The notes beneath the pieces are model-generated. The model was given only the letters and a program-made list of their open reading frames with translations. It had not been told where the DNA came from and made no database searches. A stretch of DNA of 64,000 nucleotides, from NCBI RefSeq assembly GCF_003626595.1, contig NZ_RBAK01000001.1, positions 1,217,761 through 1,281,760 on the forward strand, given 5' to 3'. Source of the DNA: Micromonospora endolithica. Lineage in GTDB: Bacteria; Actinomycetota; Actinomycetes; Mycobacteriales; Micromonosporaceae. The translations under genes were made by a program, and so were the position numbers. This document shows, piece by piece, positions 1-8,160 of the stretch (positions are counted from its first letter, which is position 1; each line of letters begins with the position of its first letter).

Positions 1-549
1 TCCCCGCAGCCCGGATACACCCGCACCCGCTACGGCGGCAGTGGCGGCCAGGCTCCGGTCGAGGCGATCAGCATGCAGGGCGTCTCGCACAACCTGCCGG
101 TCGACGCCGCCCAGGCGATCCGCTTCTTCGGCCTGGACACCACCACGCCGACGACCCCGCCGCCCACCACTCCGCCGCCGACCACGCCGCCGCCGACCAC
201 TCCGCCGCCGACCACCCCGCCGCCGACCTCGGCCGCCTGCCGGGTGGCGTACGCGGTGAACGCCTGGAACACCGGCCTGACCGCCTCGGTGACCGTGACC
301 AACACCGGCGGCACGACGATCGACGGGTGGGGCCTGACCTTCACCCTGCCGCCGGGGCAGACCGTCACCAACGGCTGGAACGCCTCGTACGCCCCGACCA
401 GCGGCGCGGTGACCGCCCGCAACGTCTCCTACAACGCGGTCCTGGCACCGAGCGCCTCGGTGACCATCGGCTTCCAGGCCACCCACACCGGTGACCCGGG
501 CCGGCCGTCCTCGTTCACCCTCAACGGTTCCCCCTGCGTGAACGGCTGA
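1..549 (+). CDS. Secreted PHB/acetylxylan-esterase-type hydrolase with CBM2, C-terminal part
   Basis: This is the 3' end of a gene whose start lies outside the window; the reading frame is open from base 1. The first ~40 residues end in a segment containing GVSHNLPVD and IRFFGL, which resembles the end of PHB-depolymerase-like (acetylxylan/feruloyl) esterases, where the His would be the catalytic His. A Pro/Thr linker of PTTPPP units follows. The last ~100 residues form a family-2 carbohydrate-binding module: a Cys near its start (CRVAY), conserved aromatic residues in NAWNTG, GWGLTF, NGWNASY, and a closing Cys (GSPCVNG). CBM2 modules bind cellulose or xylan, so the enzyme is presumably secreted and acts on plant cell wall. 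The esterase assignment rests on little sequence; CBM2 is secure. Confidence 0.8.
   Translation, partial: SPQPGYTRTRYGGSGGQAPVEAISMQGVSHNLPVDAAQAIRFFGLDTTTPTTPPPTTPPPTTPPPTTPPPTTPPPTSAACRVAYAVNAWNTGLTASVTVTNTGGTTIDGWGLTFTLPPGQTVTNGWNASYAPTSGAVTARNVSYNAVLAPSASVTIGFQATHTGDPGRPSSFTLNGSPCVNG
139..228 (+). repeat. Pro/Thr linker repeat (PTTPPP units)
   Basis: Imperfect tandem repeats of an 18-base unit encode about five PTTPPP blocks between the esterase end and the CBM2. Such linkers keep catalytic and binding modules apart in secreted actinobacterial glycan enzymes. The repeat is prone to slippage, so its length may vary between strains. Confidence 0.9.
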
Positions 550-557
550 CCGCCGGC

Positions 558-590
558 CGACCGGCCCGCCCGCTCCGGGCGGGCCGGTCG
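558..590 (+). terminator. Strong hairpin after the CBM2 gene
   Basis: A perfect 15-bp stem (558-572 with 576-590) closed by a 3-base loop begins 8 bases after the esterase stop codon. There is no T-run, which is usual for actinobacterial terminators. It separates this gene from the molybdopterin oxidoreductase downstream. Confidence 0.8.
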
Positions 591-713
591 ACGCCGGCGG
601 GGCGAGACCGGTAAGGCTTCGGTAATGCGGCAAACCGGGCCCCGGCCCGCGCCGCCGATCTAGCCTTCGCAGTGGACGCCGCCGGCCGTGCGGCGCCCGC
701 GCGAGGAGGAGCG

Positions 714-2063
714 GTGCGCAGCGACGACACCTCACCCGCCGGGCACCACCCGCCCGGGTACGGCTTCCCGCGGCGCGGTTGGCGGGCACTGGCCGAGCAT
801 CCGCCGCCGGGGGTCGGCACCGCCACCCGGGCGTGGCGCAGCCCGCTGCGCGGTCCCTGGCTGACCTCGGTGTACGGCCTGGTCCTGCTCGTCACGCTGC
901 CGCTGGTGATCGTCACCGGGTTGCTCGACCACCTGGCGTACGGGCCCGCGTACGGCCAGGCGTTCCCGTACGACGTCGGGTGGCTGCGGCTGCCCGCGGT
1001 GGACTGGCCGACCCGGCCCTCGTGGCTGTTCCGGGTCACCCAGGGCCTGCACGTGACGCTCGGGATCATGCTGGTGCCGGTCGTACTGGCGAAACTGTGG
1101 TCGGTGATCCCCAAGCTGTTCGACTGGCCGCCGGCCCGCTCGGTGGCCCAGGTGCTGGAACGGCTCACGCTGCTCCTGCTGGTCGGTGGGATCCTCTTCG
1201 AGATCGCCACCGGGCTGCTGAACATGCAGTACGCGTACCTGTTCGGGTTCGACTTCTACACCGCGCACTACTTCGGCGCGTGGGTCTTCACCGCCGCGCT
1301 CGTCGCGCACGTGGCGCTCAAGCTGCCCCGGCTGGTCACCGCCCTGCGGTCCCGCCCGGTCGTCCGGGAGCTGACCGTCGGGCGGGCCGGTACCCGGCCG
1401 GAGCCGCCCGACCCGGACGGTCTGGTCGCCGCCGCGCCGGGCGACCCAACGATGAGCCGGCGTGGCGCGATCGCCCTGGTCGGCGGCCTGTCGGTGCTGC
1501 TCGGGGCGCTGACCGTCGGGCAGAGCCTGGACGGGGCGTGGCGGCGGACCGCGCTGCTGCTGCCCCGGGGCCGCCAGCCGGACGACGGTCCGACGGGCTT
1601 CCCGGTGAACCGGTCCGCGCTCGCCGCCGGGATCGACCCGGCCGACACCGGACCGGCCTGGCGGCTGACGTTGCGCGCCGGTGACCGGACGCGGGCCCTG
1701 GACCGGGCCGCGCTGCTCGCCCTGCCGCAGCACACCGCCCGCCTGCCGATCGCGTGCGTGGAGGGGTGGTCGACGTTGCAGACGTGGACCGGCGTACGGC
1801 TGCGCGACCTGGCCGCCCTGGTCGGAGCGGAGGACGTCGACGCGGCGCGGGTGCGGTCGCTGGAGCGGGCCGGCCTGTTCAACCGGGCCACCCTCGCGGC
1901 CAACCAGGTCCTCGACCCCGACTCGCTGCTCGCCCTGCGGGTCAACGGCGTCGACCTCACCCCGGACCACGGTTGGCCGGCACGCGTCATCGTGCCGGCG
2001 CTGCCCGGCGTGCACTGCACCAAGTGGGTGGCCTCGATCGAGTTCGACCGGGCGACGGCGTGA
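714..2063 (+). CDS. Membrane molybdopterin-dependent oxidoreductase with cytochrome b561-like domain
   Basis: Residues ~45-215 contain four hydrophobic segments with histidines placed as possible haem ligands (H113, H185, H199), resembling a cytochrome b561/YedZ-like membrane domain. A further membrane segment lies at ~251-270. The C-terminal ~170 residues resemble the sulfite-oxidase-type molybdopterin domain; C348 in IACVEGWS is the expected Mo ligand. The protein probably passes electrons between membrane haem and an extracytoplasmic Mo-cofactor domain; its substrate is unknown. GTG at 714 is preferred over GTG 672 because AGGAGGA lies at 704-710. The next gene overlaps the stop codon, so the two are probably translated together. 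Confidence 0.85.
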   Translation: MRSDDTSPAGHHPPGYGFPRRGWRALAEHPPPGVGTATRAWRSPLRGPWLTSVYGLVLLVTLPLVIVTGLLDHLAYGPAYGQAFPYDVGWLRLPAVDWPTRPSWLFRVTQGLHVTLGIMLVPVVLAKLWSVIPKLFDWPPARSVAQVLERLTLLLLVGGILFEIATGLLNMQYAYLFGFDFYTAHYFGAWVFTAALVAHVALKLPRLVTALRSRPVVRELTVGRAGTRPEPPDPDGLVAAAPGDPTMSRRGAIALVGGLSVLLGALTVGQSLDGAWRRTALLLPRGRQPDDGPTGFPVNRSALAAGIDPADTGPAWRLTLRAGDRTRALDRAALLALPQHTARLPIACVEGWSTLQTWTGVRLRDLAALVGAEDVDAARVRSLERAGLFNRATLAANQVLDPDSLLALRVNGVDLTPDHGWPARVIVPALPGVHCTKWVASIEFDRATA

Positions 2064-2512
2064 GGGCCGGGTACGGGGCGCCGCTGCGGCACCTGCTGCT
2101 GATGGCCGGCGCGTTCGCGGTCGCCGGCTGGGTGCTGGCGCGGATCGCCGGGGAGCCGACGGCCGGCCGGATGCTGCTGTGGTTCGTCGGCGCGGTGATC
2201 GCCCACGACCTCGTCCTGTTCCCCGTCTACGCGACGGCGGACCGGGCGCTGCGCGCCCGGCTGGCCGCCCCGGCGCGGGGGCCGTCCCCGCTGAACCACG
2301 TCCGGGTGCCGGCGCTGGCCGCCGGCCTGATCTTCCTGGTGTACCTGCCCGGTGTCCTGGGTCTCGGCCGGGACACCTACCGGGCGGCGACCGGGCTGGA
2401 ACGGGAACCGCTGCTCGGCCGCTGGCTGCTGCTGACCGCCGCGCTCTTCCTGGCCAGTGGTCTGCTCTACGCGCTGCGCCGGTGGCGGGCGCACCACCTC
2501 CGCCGGGTTTGA
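2060..2512 (+). CDS. Small integral membrane protein coupled to the molybdopterin oxidoreductase
   Basis: The GTG start overlaps the TGA of the preceding gene (GTGA), which indicates translational coupling. The ~150-residue product has about four hydrophobic segments (LLLMAGAFAVAGWVL, MLLWFVGAVIAHDLVLFPVY, LAAGLIFLVYLPGVLGL, LLLTAALFLASGLLYAL) and a basic C-terminus. No enzymatic motif is visible. The coupling suggests an accessory membrane subunit or assembly partner of the oxidoreductase; that role is inferred from position only. Confidence 0.75.
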   Translation: MRAGYGAPLRHLLLMAGAFAVAGWVLARIAGEPTAGRMLLWFVGAVIAHDLVLFPVYATADRALRARLAAPARGPSPLNHVRVPALAAGLIFLVYLPGVLGLGRDTYRAATGLEREPLLGRWLLLTAALFLASGLLYALRRWRAHHLRRV

Positions 2513-2588
2513 CGCGATATTAGGCGCACGGGCGGCACCGTCACCCGACTTCGCCGGAATGCGGGACGCGGAGCGGGACCGGCGGAAG

Positions 2589-2615
2589 TGTCACGGATCG
2601 GTGGGCTGCCCGGTC
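2589..2615 (+). promoter_or_regulatory. Candidate ECF41 promoter upstream of the COE gene
   Basis: TGTCACG at 2589-2595 is followed after 16 bases by GGTC (2612-2615). This closely matches the promoter reported for ECF41 sigma factors (TGTCACA, 16-base spacer, CGTC). It lies 57 bases before the COE start codon, and an ECF41 sigma factor gene follows that gene. Not experimentally shown here. Confidence 0.6.
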
Positions 2616-2672
2616 GTAGGTGACGACTCCGCGGCCACACCGGCTGTGGACGCAGACAGGGAGTGACAGCAC

Positions 2673-3425
2673 ATGAAGATCGTCGTCATCGGGGGCAGCG
2701 GACTCATCGGCTCCAAGCTCGTGACGATCCTGCGCCAGCGTGGGCACGAGGTCGTCGCGGCCTCCCCGAGCACCGGCGTCAACACGCTGACCGGGGAGGG
2801 CCTGGCCGCCGCGGTGGCCGGTGCCGCCGTCGTCGTCGACGTGTCCAACTCACCGTCGTTCGCCGACGACGCCGCCCGGGAGTTCTTCGAGACGTCGACC
2901 GGCAACCTGCTGGCCGCCGAGGCCGAGGCCGGCGTCGGCCACCACGTGGTCCTGTCCGTGGTGAACGCCGACCGCATCACCGACAGCGGGTACATGCGGG
3001 CGAAGGTCGTCCAGGAGAAGCTGGTCGCCTCCGGCGGGATCGGCTGGTCGGTGGTCCGCGCCACGCAGTTCTTCGAGTTCGTCGGCGCCATCCTCGACGG
3101 TTCGACCGACGGCGGCGTCGTACACCTGGCTCCGGTGCTGTTCCAGCCGGTCGCCGCCGACGACGTGGCGGCGACGCTGGCCGACGTCGCGCTCGGCGCG
3201 CCGGTCGGTGGCGTGGTCGACCTGGGCGGCCCGGAGCGGTTCCGCTTCGACGAGTTCGGCCGGGCCGCGCTGACGGCGGCCGGCGACGGCCGGGAGGTGC
3301 GCACCGATCCCGCCGCCGGCTATTTCGGCGCGAGCCTGGCAGAGGACTCCCTGGTGCCGTCCACCGGCGCCCGGACCGGCTCGGTCACCATCGACCAGTG
3401 GCGGGCGCGGAACGCGGACCGCTGA
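2673..3425 (+). CDS. NAD(P)-binding SDR/NmrA-like protein, COE partner of ECF41 sigma
   Basis: The N-terminus carries a Rossmann nucleotide-binding motif (VVIGGSGLIGSKLV, residues ~4-17). The ~250-residue length fits atypical short-chain dehydrogenases of the NmrA/HSCARG type. It is followed by a sigma factor with ECF41 hallmarks. In that group the neighbour is a COE protein (carboxymuconolactone decarboxylase, oxidoreductase or epimerase), and this would be the oxidoreductase/epimerase form. COE genes are usually the main target of their sigma factor, which fits the promoter-like site at 2589-2615. A GGGAG ribosome site precedes the ATG. The substrate is unknown. Confidence 0.85.
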   Translation: MKIVVIGGSGLIGSKLVTILRQRGHEVVAASPSTGVNTLTGEGLAAAVAGAAVVVDVSNSPSFADDAAREFFETSTGNLLAAEAEAGVGHHVVLSVVNADRITDSGYMRAKVVQEKLVASGGIGWSVVRATQFFEFVGAILDGSTDGGVVHLAPVLFQPVAADDVAATLADVALGAPVGGVVDLGGPERFRFDEFGRAALTAAGDGREVRTDPAAGYFGASLAEDSLVPSTGARTGSVTIDQWRARNADR

Positions 3426-3482
3426 CGACCGGCAGGGCCCGGGACGGCCGGCGTTCCGGGCCCACCGCCTAGGTTGGAGGAC

Positions 3483-4367
3483 ATGAGCAGCGACGCGGGC
3501 CCGGTGCCGGCCCGGGACCTGACCGAGTTCGTGACGGTACGGCCACGGCTCTTCGGCATCGCCTACCGGATGCTGGGCAGCGTCACCGAGGCCGAGGACG
3601 TCGTGCAGGACACCTGGATCCGCTGGCAGCGCGCCGACCGGGGATCGGTCCGCAACCCGGCGGCGTTCCTCACCACCACGACGACCCGGCTGGCCGTCAA
3701 CGCGGCCACCTCGGCCCGGGCGACCCGCGAGACGTATGTCGGGCCGTGGCTGCCCGAGCCGGTGGACACCTCGGCCGACCCGACGCTGGGCGCCGAACGG
3801 GCCGAGGCGGTGGACGTGGCGGTCCTGCTGCTGCTGGAGAAGCTCACCCCGACCGAACGCGCGGCGTACGTGCTGCGGGAGGCGTTAAACTACTCGCACC
3901 GGCAGGTCGCCGAGGTCCTCGACACCACCGAGGCCAACGCCCGGCAACTGGTCAGCCGGGCCCGGCGGCACCTCGCCGCGCAGCGGTCGGCCCCCGCGCC
4001 AGCCGCCGAGCGGCGCCGGCTGGCCGAGGCGTTCCTCGCCGCCGCCCGCGACGGCGACCTGGCCGGACTGGAACGCCTGCTCACCCAGGACGTGCTGGCC
4101 CGCTCCGACGGCGGCGGCCGGGTCCGCGCCGCCCGCCTGGACATCCGGGGGCTCGCCCGGGTGTCCACGTTCCTGGACAACGTGCTGCGCAAGTACTGGC
4201 ACTCCTCGACGTTCCGGCTGGTGGACACCAACGGCGCGGCCAGCGTGCTGGTCCTGGGCGCGGACGGGTCCCCGCAGACGCTGGTCACGCTGGACGCCTC
4301 CGCGCGGGGCGTCGAGCGGCTGCTGCTGGTGGCCAACCCGGACAAGCTGCGCGGATTCGCCACCTGA
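3483..4367 (+). CDS. sigJ: RNA polymerase ECF41-family sigma factor (SigJ-like)
   Basis: Region 2 (residues ~14-80, with the DVVQDTW motif) and region 4 (~110-165, with a helix-turn-helix) are followed by a ~125-residue SnoaL-like C-terminal extension. Three signatures of ECF41 proteins are visible: WLPEP in the linker (~89-93), DGGGR in the extension (~209-213) and NPDKL near the end (~285-289). In this group the extension replaces an anti-sigma factor and tunes activity. ATG 3483 is chosen over an upstream TTG; GGAGG stands just before it. The gene lies in the same direction as its presumed target, the COE oxidoreductase. Confidence 0.92.
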   Translation: MSSDAGPVPARDLTEFVTVRPRLFGIAYRMLGSVTEAEDVVQDTWIRWQRADRGSVRNPAAFLTTTTTRLAVNAATSARATRETYVGPWLPEPVDTSADPTLGAERAEAVDVAVLLLLEKLTPTERAAYVLREALNYSHRQVAEVLDTTEANARQLVSRARRHLAAQRSAPAPAAERRRLAEAFLAAARDGDLAGLERLLTQDVLARSDGGGRVRAARLDIRGLARVSTFLDNVLRKYWHSSTFRLVDTNGAASVLVLGADGSPQTLVTLDASARGVERLLLVANPDKLRGFAT

Positions 4368-4398
4368 CCGCCGGACACCGCGCCGTCCGGGACGGTGA

Positions 4399-5118
4399 CT
4401 AGCCGCCGGTTCCGCGTACCGCCTCGATGATCGTCTCGGCCACCTCACCGGGCTGGGACACCGCCGTCACGTGCGACCCGCCGGCGATCTCCCGGACCCC
4501 CCGCGCGCCGGCCCGGTCGGCCATGAAGCGGTGCGCGGCGACCGGGATGTTGCGGTCGGCGTCGCCGAATACGAACCAGGACGGTAGCGAGCGCCAGGCC
4601 GGCGACGGGGCGGCCAGGTTCTCGCCCAGCGCCGCCTCGGTGATCGGGCGCTGGGTGCGGGCCATCAGCGCCGCGAGGTCGGTGGAGACGTCGGCGGCGA
4701 ACTGCTGGTGGAAGGGCTCCTGCCCGATCGCCACCTCGTTGCCTCCGGTGGACACCGGGTAGGACACCAGGGTGTCGGCGAGCGTGCTGCCGGGGAACTG
4801 CCCGGACAGCGACAGCGCCGACTCGCCCAGGTCGGGGGCGAACGCGTTGACGTAGACCAGCGCCCGTACCGACTCGTCGTCGGTGGCCGCCGCGGTGATC
4901 ACCATGCCGCCGTACGAGTGACCGACCAGGACCACCGGCCCGCCGATGCCCCGCATCACGTCCCGCACGTACGCGGCGTCGCTCGCCACGCCGCGCAGCG
5001 GGTTGGCGGCGGCCACCACCGGGTACGCGGCGCCGAGGTGTTCGATCACCCCGTTCCAGCTCGCGGACTCGGCGAACGCGCCGTGGACGAGGACGACGGT
5101 GGGCTGCTCAGCTGGCAC
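4399..5118 (-). CDS. Alpha/beta hydrolase
   Basis: The 239-residue protein shows the hydrolase fold order: oxyanion motif VHGAF (~11-15), nucleophile elbow GHSYGG (Ser ~68) and a late GGSHV segment with the likely catalytic His. It resembles small cytoplasmic esterase-like hydrolases annotated near oxidoreductases in actinobacteria. Its start is GTG, with GGGAG upstream. It converges with the sigma factor gene, leaving about 30 bases between them. The substrate cannot be told from sequence. Confidence 0.85.
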   Translation of the reverse strand: MPAEQPTVVLVHGAFAESASWNGVIEHLGAAYPVVAAANPLRGVASDAAYVRDVMRGIGGPVVLVGHSYGGMVITAAATDDESVRALVYVNAFAPDLGESALSLSGQFPGSTLADTLVSYPVSTGGNEVAIGQEPFHQQFAADVSTDLAALMARTQRPITEAALGENLAAPSPAWRSLPSWFVFGDADRNIPVAAHRFMADRAGARGVREIAGGSHVTAVSQPGEVAETIIEAVRGTGG

Positions 5119-5356
5119 GACGATCCGCTCCCTTGCCTCGGCGACGGTGGCGCGTGAGCACCCCGCCGGCCTCTACCGGTGCGGCTGATTACCCACCCGT
5201 CGAGGGTGAAACGTCCGATCGGACACCGTCGGCGCCCCGCAGCCCCGCAGCCCGGCGGCCCGGCGGGTCGGCGGGGCGGCGGGTCGGCGCGGAAGGGCCG
5301 AAATCCAGCGGCCGGACGGTTGACGCCGCACCGGCGCCAGGGGGAAGACTGGCTCG

Positions 5357-6232
5357 GTGGACATCGACGACTACCGGACGCACTCACCGCTCAGCGATCC
5401 CCGCCGGCACGCCGCCCTCCTCGACGCCGTACCGGCCGACATCGCCACGGTCGCCGCGACCGCCCGCAACGTGATCGTGCACTACCGCGCCGGCGGGGTG
5501 GACCTGCCGGTGGATCGCCAGCGCGAGGTGGACCTGCGGTGGGTGGACCGCATCCTGGACACCGACCAGTCCCGTGCGCCGCTGCCGCTGGCCGCCGCAC
5601 GACCGGCCGCCGACCGGGTCGCCGGCTGCTGCCGGGACCACACGCTGCTGTCCGTCGGGGTGCTGCGTCAGCATGGCGTCCCGGCGCGCAGCCGGGTCGG
5701 CTTCGCCTCCTACTTCAAGCCCGGCTGGCACCACGACCACGTCCTGGTCGAATACTGGAACGGCGACCGTTGGGTGTGGGCCGACCCGGAGCTGGACCCG
5801 GCCGATCGACGGGCGTTCGACGGCTACGACATCGACCCGGCGGCGGGGCACTTCGACTCGGCGGCGCGGGTGTGGTCGGCGTACCGGGCCGGAACGGTCG
5901 ACCCCGAGGTCTACGGCGTGGACGAGGGGCTGCCGATCCGCGGGGCCTGGTTCATCCACAACTACGTCCTGCTCGAGCTGGCCCACCGGCAGAAGGACGA
6001 ACTGCTGCTGTGGGACGCCTTCGGCGCGATGACCGAGGACATCGCGCAGGCGGACCTCGCGCTCGTCGACGGGGTCGCCGCGCTGCTGCTCGCCGCGGAC
6101 GACGGCGACCCGGCCGCGGAGAAGGAACTGGCCGACCGGTACGCGGCCGACGACCGGCTCCGCCCCGGCACCTCGATCCGCAGCATCTCCCCGGTCACCG
6201 ACACCCCCGTCACGGTGGACCTGCGTCGGTGA
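5357..6232 (+). CDS. Transglutaminase-like superfamily protein
   Basis: The 291-residue protein carries a transglutaminase-like (papain-fold) core. The Cys lies in GCCRDH (~91-92) within an N-terminal helix, the His in GWHHDHVLVEYW (~125-128), and the Asp in WVWADPE (~143). Bacterial members act as proteases, amidases or peptide cross-linkers; there is no signal peptide, so it is probably cytoplasmic. The start is GTG with GGGGGAAG about ten bases upstream. It stands alone, head to head with the alpha/beta hydrolase gene. Confidence 0.8.
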   Translation: MDIDDYRTHSPLSDPRRHAALLDAVPADIATVAATARNVIVHYRAGGVDLPVDRQREVDLRWVDRILDTDQSRAPLPLAAARPAADRVAGCCRDHTLLSVGVLRQHGVPARSRVGFASYFKPGWHHDHVLVEYWNGDRWVWADPELDPADRRAFDGYDIDPAAGHFDSAARVWSAYRAGTVDPEVYGVDEGLPIRGAWFIHNYVLLELAHRQKDELLLWDAFGAMTEDIAQADLALVDGVAALLLAADDGDPAAEKELADRYAADDRLRPGTSIRSISPVTDTPVTVDLRR

Positions 6233-6247
6233 GACGCCGCCGGCCGG

Positions 6248-6868
6248 CTACTCGAAGCGGGACGGGTCACCCGCGCCCCGGCGCAGGATCTCCGGCTCCG
6301 GTCCGGACAGGTCGACCACCGTGGTCGGCTCCTTGCCGCAGTCACCGGCGTCGACCACCGCGTCGAGGAGGTGGTCCAGCCGCTCCTTGATCTCCCAGCC
6401 CTGCGTCATCGGCTCCTCGTCACCGGGCAGCGAGAGGGTGCTCGACACCAGCGGCTCGCCCAGCTCGGCCAGCAGCGCCTGGACGACCGTGTGCCGGGGC
6501 ACCCGGACGCCCACGGTGCGCTTGCGCGGGTGCAGCATCCGGCGGGGCACGTCGGGGGTGGCCGGCAGGATGAACGTGTAGCTGCCCGGGGTGGATGCCT
6601 TCAGCAGCCGGAACACCGCGTTGTTGACGTGGACGAACTGGCCCATCTGCGCGAAGTCCCGGCACACCAGGGTGAAGTGGTGCCGCTCGTCGAGGCGGCG
6701 GATGTCGCGGATCCGGTCCAGGCCGTCCCGGTTGCCGAGCCGGCAGCCGAACGCGAAGCACGAGTCGGTCGGGTACGCCACCAGCCCGCCGTCGCGGATC
6801 AGCTCGGCGATCTGGCGGACGGCCCGGGGCTGCGGGTTGTCCGGGTGCACGTCGTAGTACCTGGCCAT
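6248..6868 (-). CDS. YciO/Sua5-type threonylcarbamoyl-AMP synthase family protein
   Basis: The 206-residue protein has the YrdC-like fold signature: a PTDS segment (AYPTDSCFAFGC, ~31-42), the basic region RDIRRLDERHH and the late VGVRVPRH motif. Its length and the N-terminal MARYYDVHPDNPQPR resemble YciO rather than full-length Sua5. YrdC/Sua5 proteins make the threonylcarbamoyl-adenylate used for tRNA t6A; YciO paralogues are related and may have another role. It converges with the transglutaminase-like gene. Confidence 0.85.
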   Translation of the reverse strand: MARYYDVHPDNPQPRAVRQIAELIRDGGLVAYPTDSCFAFGCRLGNRDGLDRIRDIRRLDERHHFTLVCRDFAQMGQFVHVNNAVFRLLKASTPGSYTFILPATPDVPRRMLHPRKRTVGVRVPRHTVVQALLAELGEPLVSSTLSLPGDEEPMTQGWEIKERLDHLLDAVVDAGDCGKEPTTVVDLSGPEPEILRRGAGDPSRFE

Positions 6869-6939
6869 GGGTCGAGACTAGGTCCTGCCCGGGCCGGTCG
6901 CCCAGCGCGGCCGTCACCCCGGCCGGGCCGGTGTGCCGG

Positions 6940-7221
6940 TCAGCGGCCGGCGATCGCGGCGGTCAGGGCAGCCACGGCCAGGGTGAGCCCGAGGGCCAGC
7001 ACGGCGTACCGCCACGGCGCGTGTGGTGCCCGGCCGCCGCCGGGGCCATGACGGTAGGGGATCGCGGCGAAGGTGACCGCGGCGGCCACCGGTACCAGCG
7101 CCATCCACCCGTCCTGGACGGTCACCGCCCGGAAGAACACGACCGCCAGGACGGCGCCCACCACGATCCCGCCGAGCAGTGACCACAGTCCACGCTGATC
7201 CGGCCACACGATCCGCCCCAT
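6940..7221 (-). CDS. Small membrane protein, unknown function
   Basis: A ~93-residue protein with three hydrophobic segments (LLGGIVVGAVLAVVFF, LVPVAAAVTFAAI, YAVLALGLTLAVAALTAAI). ATG 7221 is chosen because the protein then begins just before a soluble stretch (GRIVWPDQRG) leading into the first segment; an in-frame GTG at 7293 would add 24 residues of less typical sequence. No family recognised. Confidence 0.6.
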   Translation of the reverse strand: MGRIVWPDQRGLWSLLGGIVVGAVLAVVFFRAVTVQDGWMALVPVAAAVTFAAIPYRHGPGGGRAPHAPWRYAVLALGLTLAVAALTAAIAGR

Positions 7222-7368
7222 GGCACCGTCGTACCCGTCCCGACTTCCGTTCAACCGGTAACCGTCCGGGCCCGCGATGGTGCCCCCCCCCACTCGTCCG
7301 AGTAGGAGTGTGGTCGGGCACCACCGTGCCGCCGTGGTCGGCGGACCGGGCCGCCCCCGGGGCGGCGG

Positions 7369-8160
7369 TCAGACCGCCAGGGACTCGGCGGTACCGGGCG
7401 TCAGCCAGCGCAGGCTCTCCCGCACCGGGCCGGGGGCCGCGGCGAAGGCGGTCTCGATCGCGGACCGCCCCTCGGTGAAGTGGCTCCAGCCCTCGTAGTG
7501 CACCGGCAGGACCGTGTGGGCCTTGACCCGGGCGCACAGTTGCGCGCCCTCGGCGGCCGTCATCGTGTAACGCAGCGGTCCGGTCAGGCCGAACCGCACC
7601 GCCCCGAGGTGCAGCACCATCGTGCCCACGGTGAACCGGTCGGCCACCTGCCGTACCCCGGGGTGGACCACCGTGTCGCCGGTGATCCACAGCGCGCCGT
7701 ACCGCTGCCCCGGCCAGCGCAGCACGAAGCCGGTCACCTCGCCGGCCACCGGTCGGCTCAGCGGCGGCCCGTGCCGGCACGGGGTCGCGGTGACCTCGAT
7801 CGTCGGCCGGCCCGGGGCGGCCAACTCGGTGCCCTGCCAGGGCCGCAGCCCGGTGGGCGACCCGCCGAGCCGGCGCCCGCCCGCCACCGTGGTGACGACC
7901 CGGCCCACCGACGGCAGCAGGGCGCGACCGGCGTCGTCCAGGTTGTCGCCGTGGTGGTCGTGGGTCAGCAGGACCACGTCGAGGTGGCCGAGCGAGTCCG
8001 CCGGGACCGCCGGTCCGGCCAGCTTCCGCGACGACGTGCCCCAGCCGAACCGGTAGGTCCGGCCGGGGGCGTCGAACGTCGGATCGGTGAGGATCCGCCA
8101 GCCGGCCACCTCGATCAGCGTGGTCGGACCGCCGATGTGGGTGATCCGCAGGTCGCTCAT
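7369..8160 (-). CDS. Metallo-beta-lactamase-fold hydrolase (UlaG-like)
   Basis: The 263-residue protein shows the MBL-fold metal motif LTHDHHGDN (~70-78), preceded by HIGGPTTLIEVAGWRILTDP, and later ligands in ATPCRHGP, ITGDT and PVHYEGW. This pattern fits the UlaG/NAPE-PLD-like branch that hydrolyses lactones or phosphodiesters. The ATG overlaps the stop of the upstream alpha/beta hydrolase by 4 bp, so the two are translationally coupled and may act on linked substrates. The substrate is unknown. Confidence 0.87.
   Translation of the reverse strand: MSDLRITHIGGPTTLIEVAGWRILTDPTFDAPGRTYRFGWGTSSRKLAGPAVPADSLGHLDVVLLTHDHHGDNLDDAGRALLPSVGRVVTTVAGGRRLGGSPTGLRPWQGTELAAPGRPTIEVTATPCRHGPPLSRPVAGEVTGFVLRWPGQRYGALWITGDTVVHPGVRQVADRFTVGTMVLHLGAVRFGLTGPLRYTMTAAEGAQLCARVKAHTVLPVHYEGWSHFTEGRSAIETAFAAAPGPVRESLRWLTPGTAESLAV

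Noticed and set aside
732..2015. Long open frame on the minus strand opposite the molybdopterin oxidoreductase
   Set aside because: It is rich in Arg, Pro, Gly and Gln with no domain logic, as expected for the antisense of a high-GC gene.
4368..4398. Possible terminator between the sigma factor and alpha/beta hydrolase genes
   Set aside because: Only a 6-bp CCGTCC/GGACGG dyad with a 1-base centre is present; it is too small to call.
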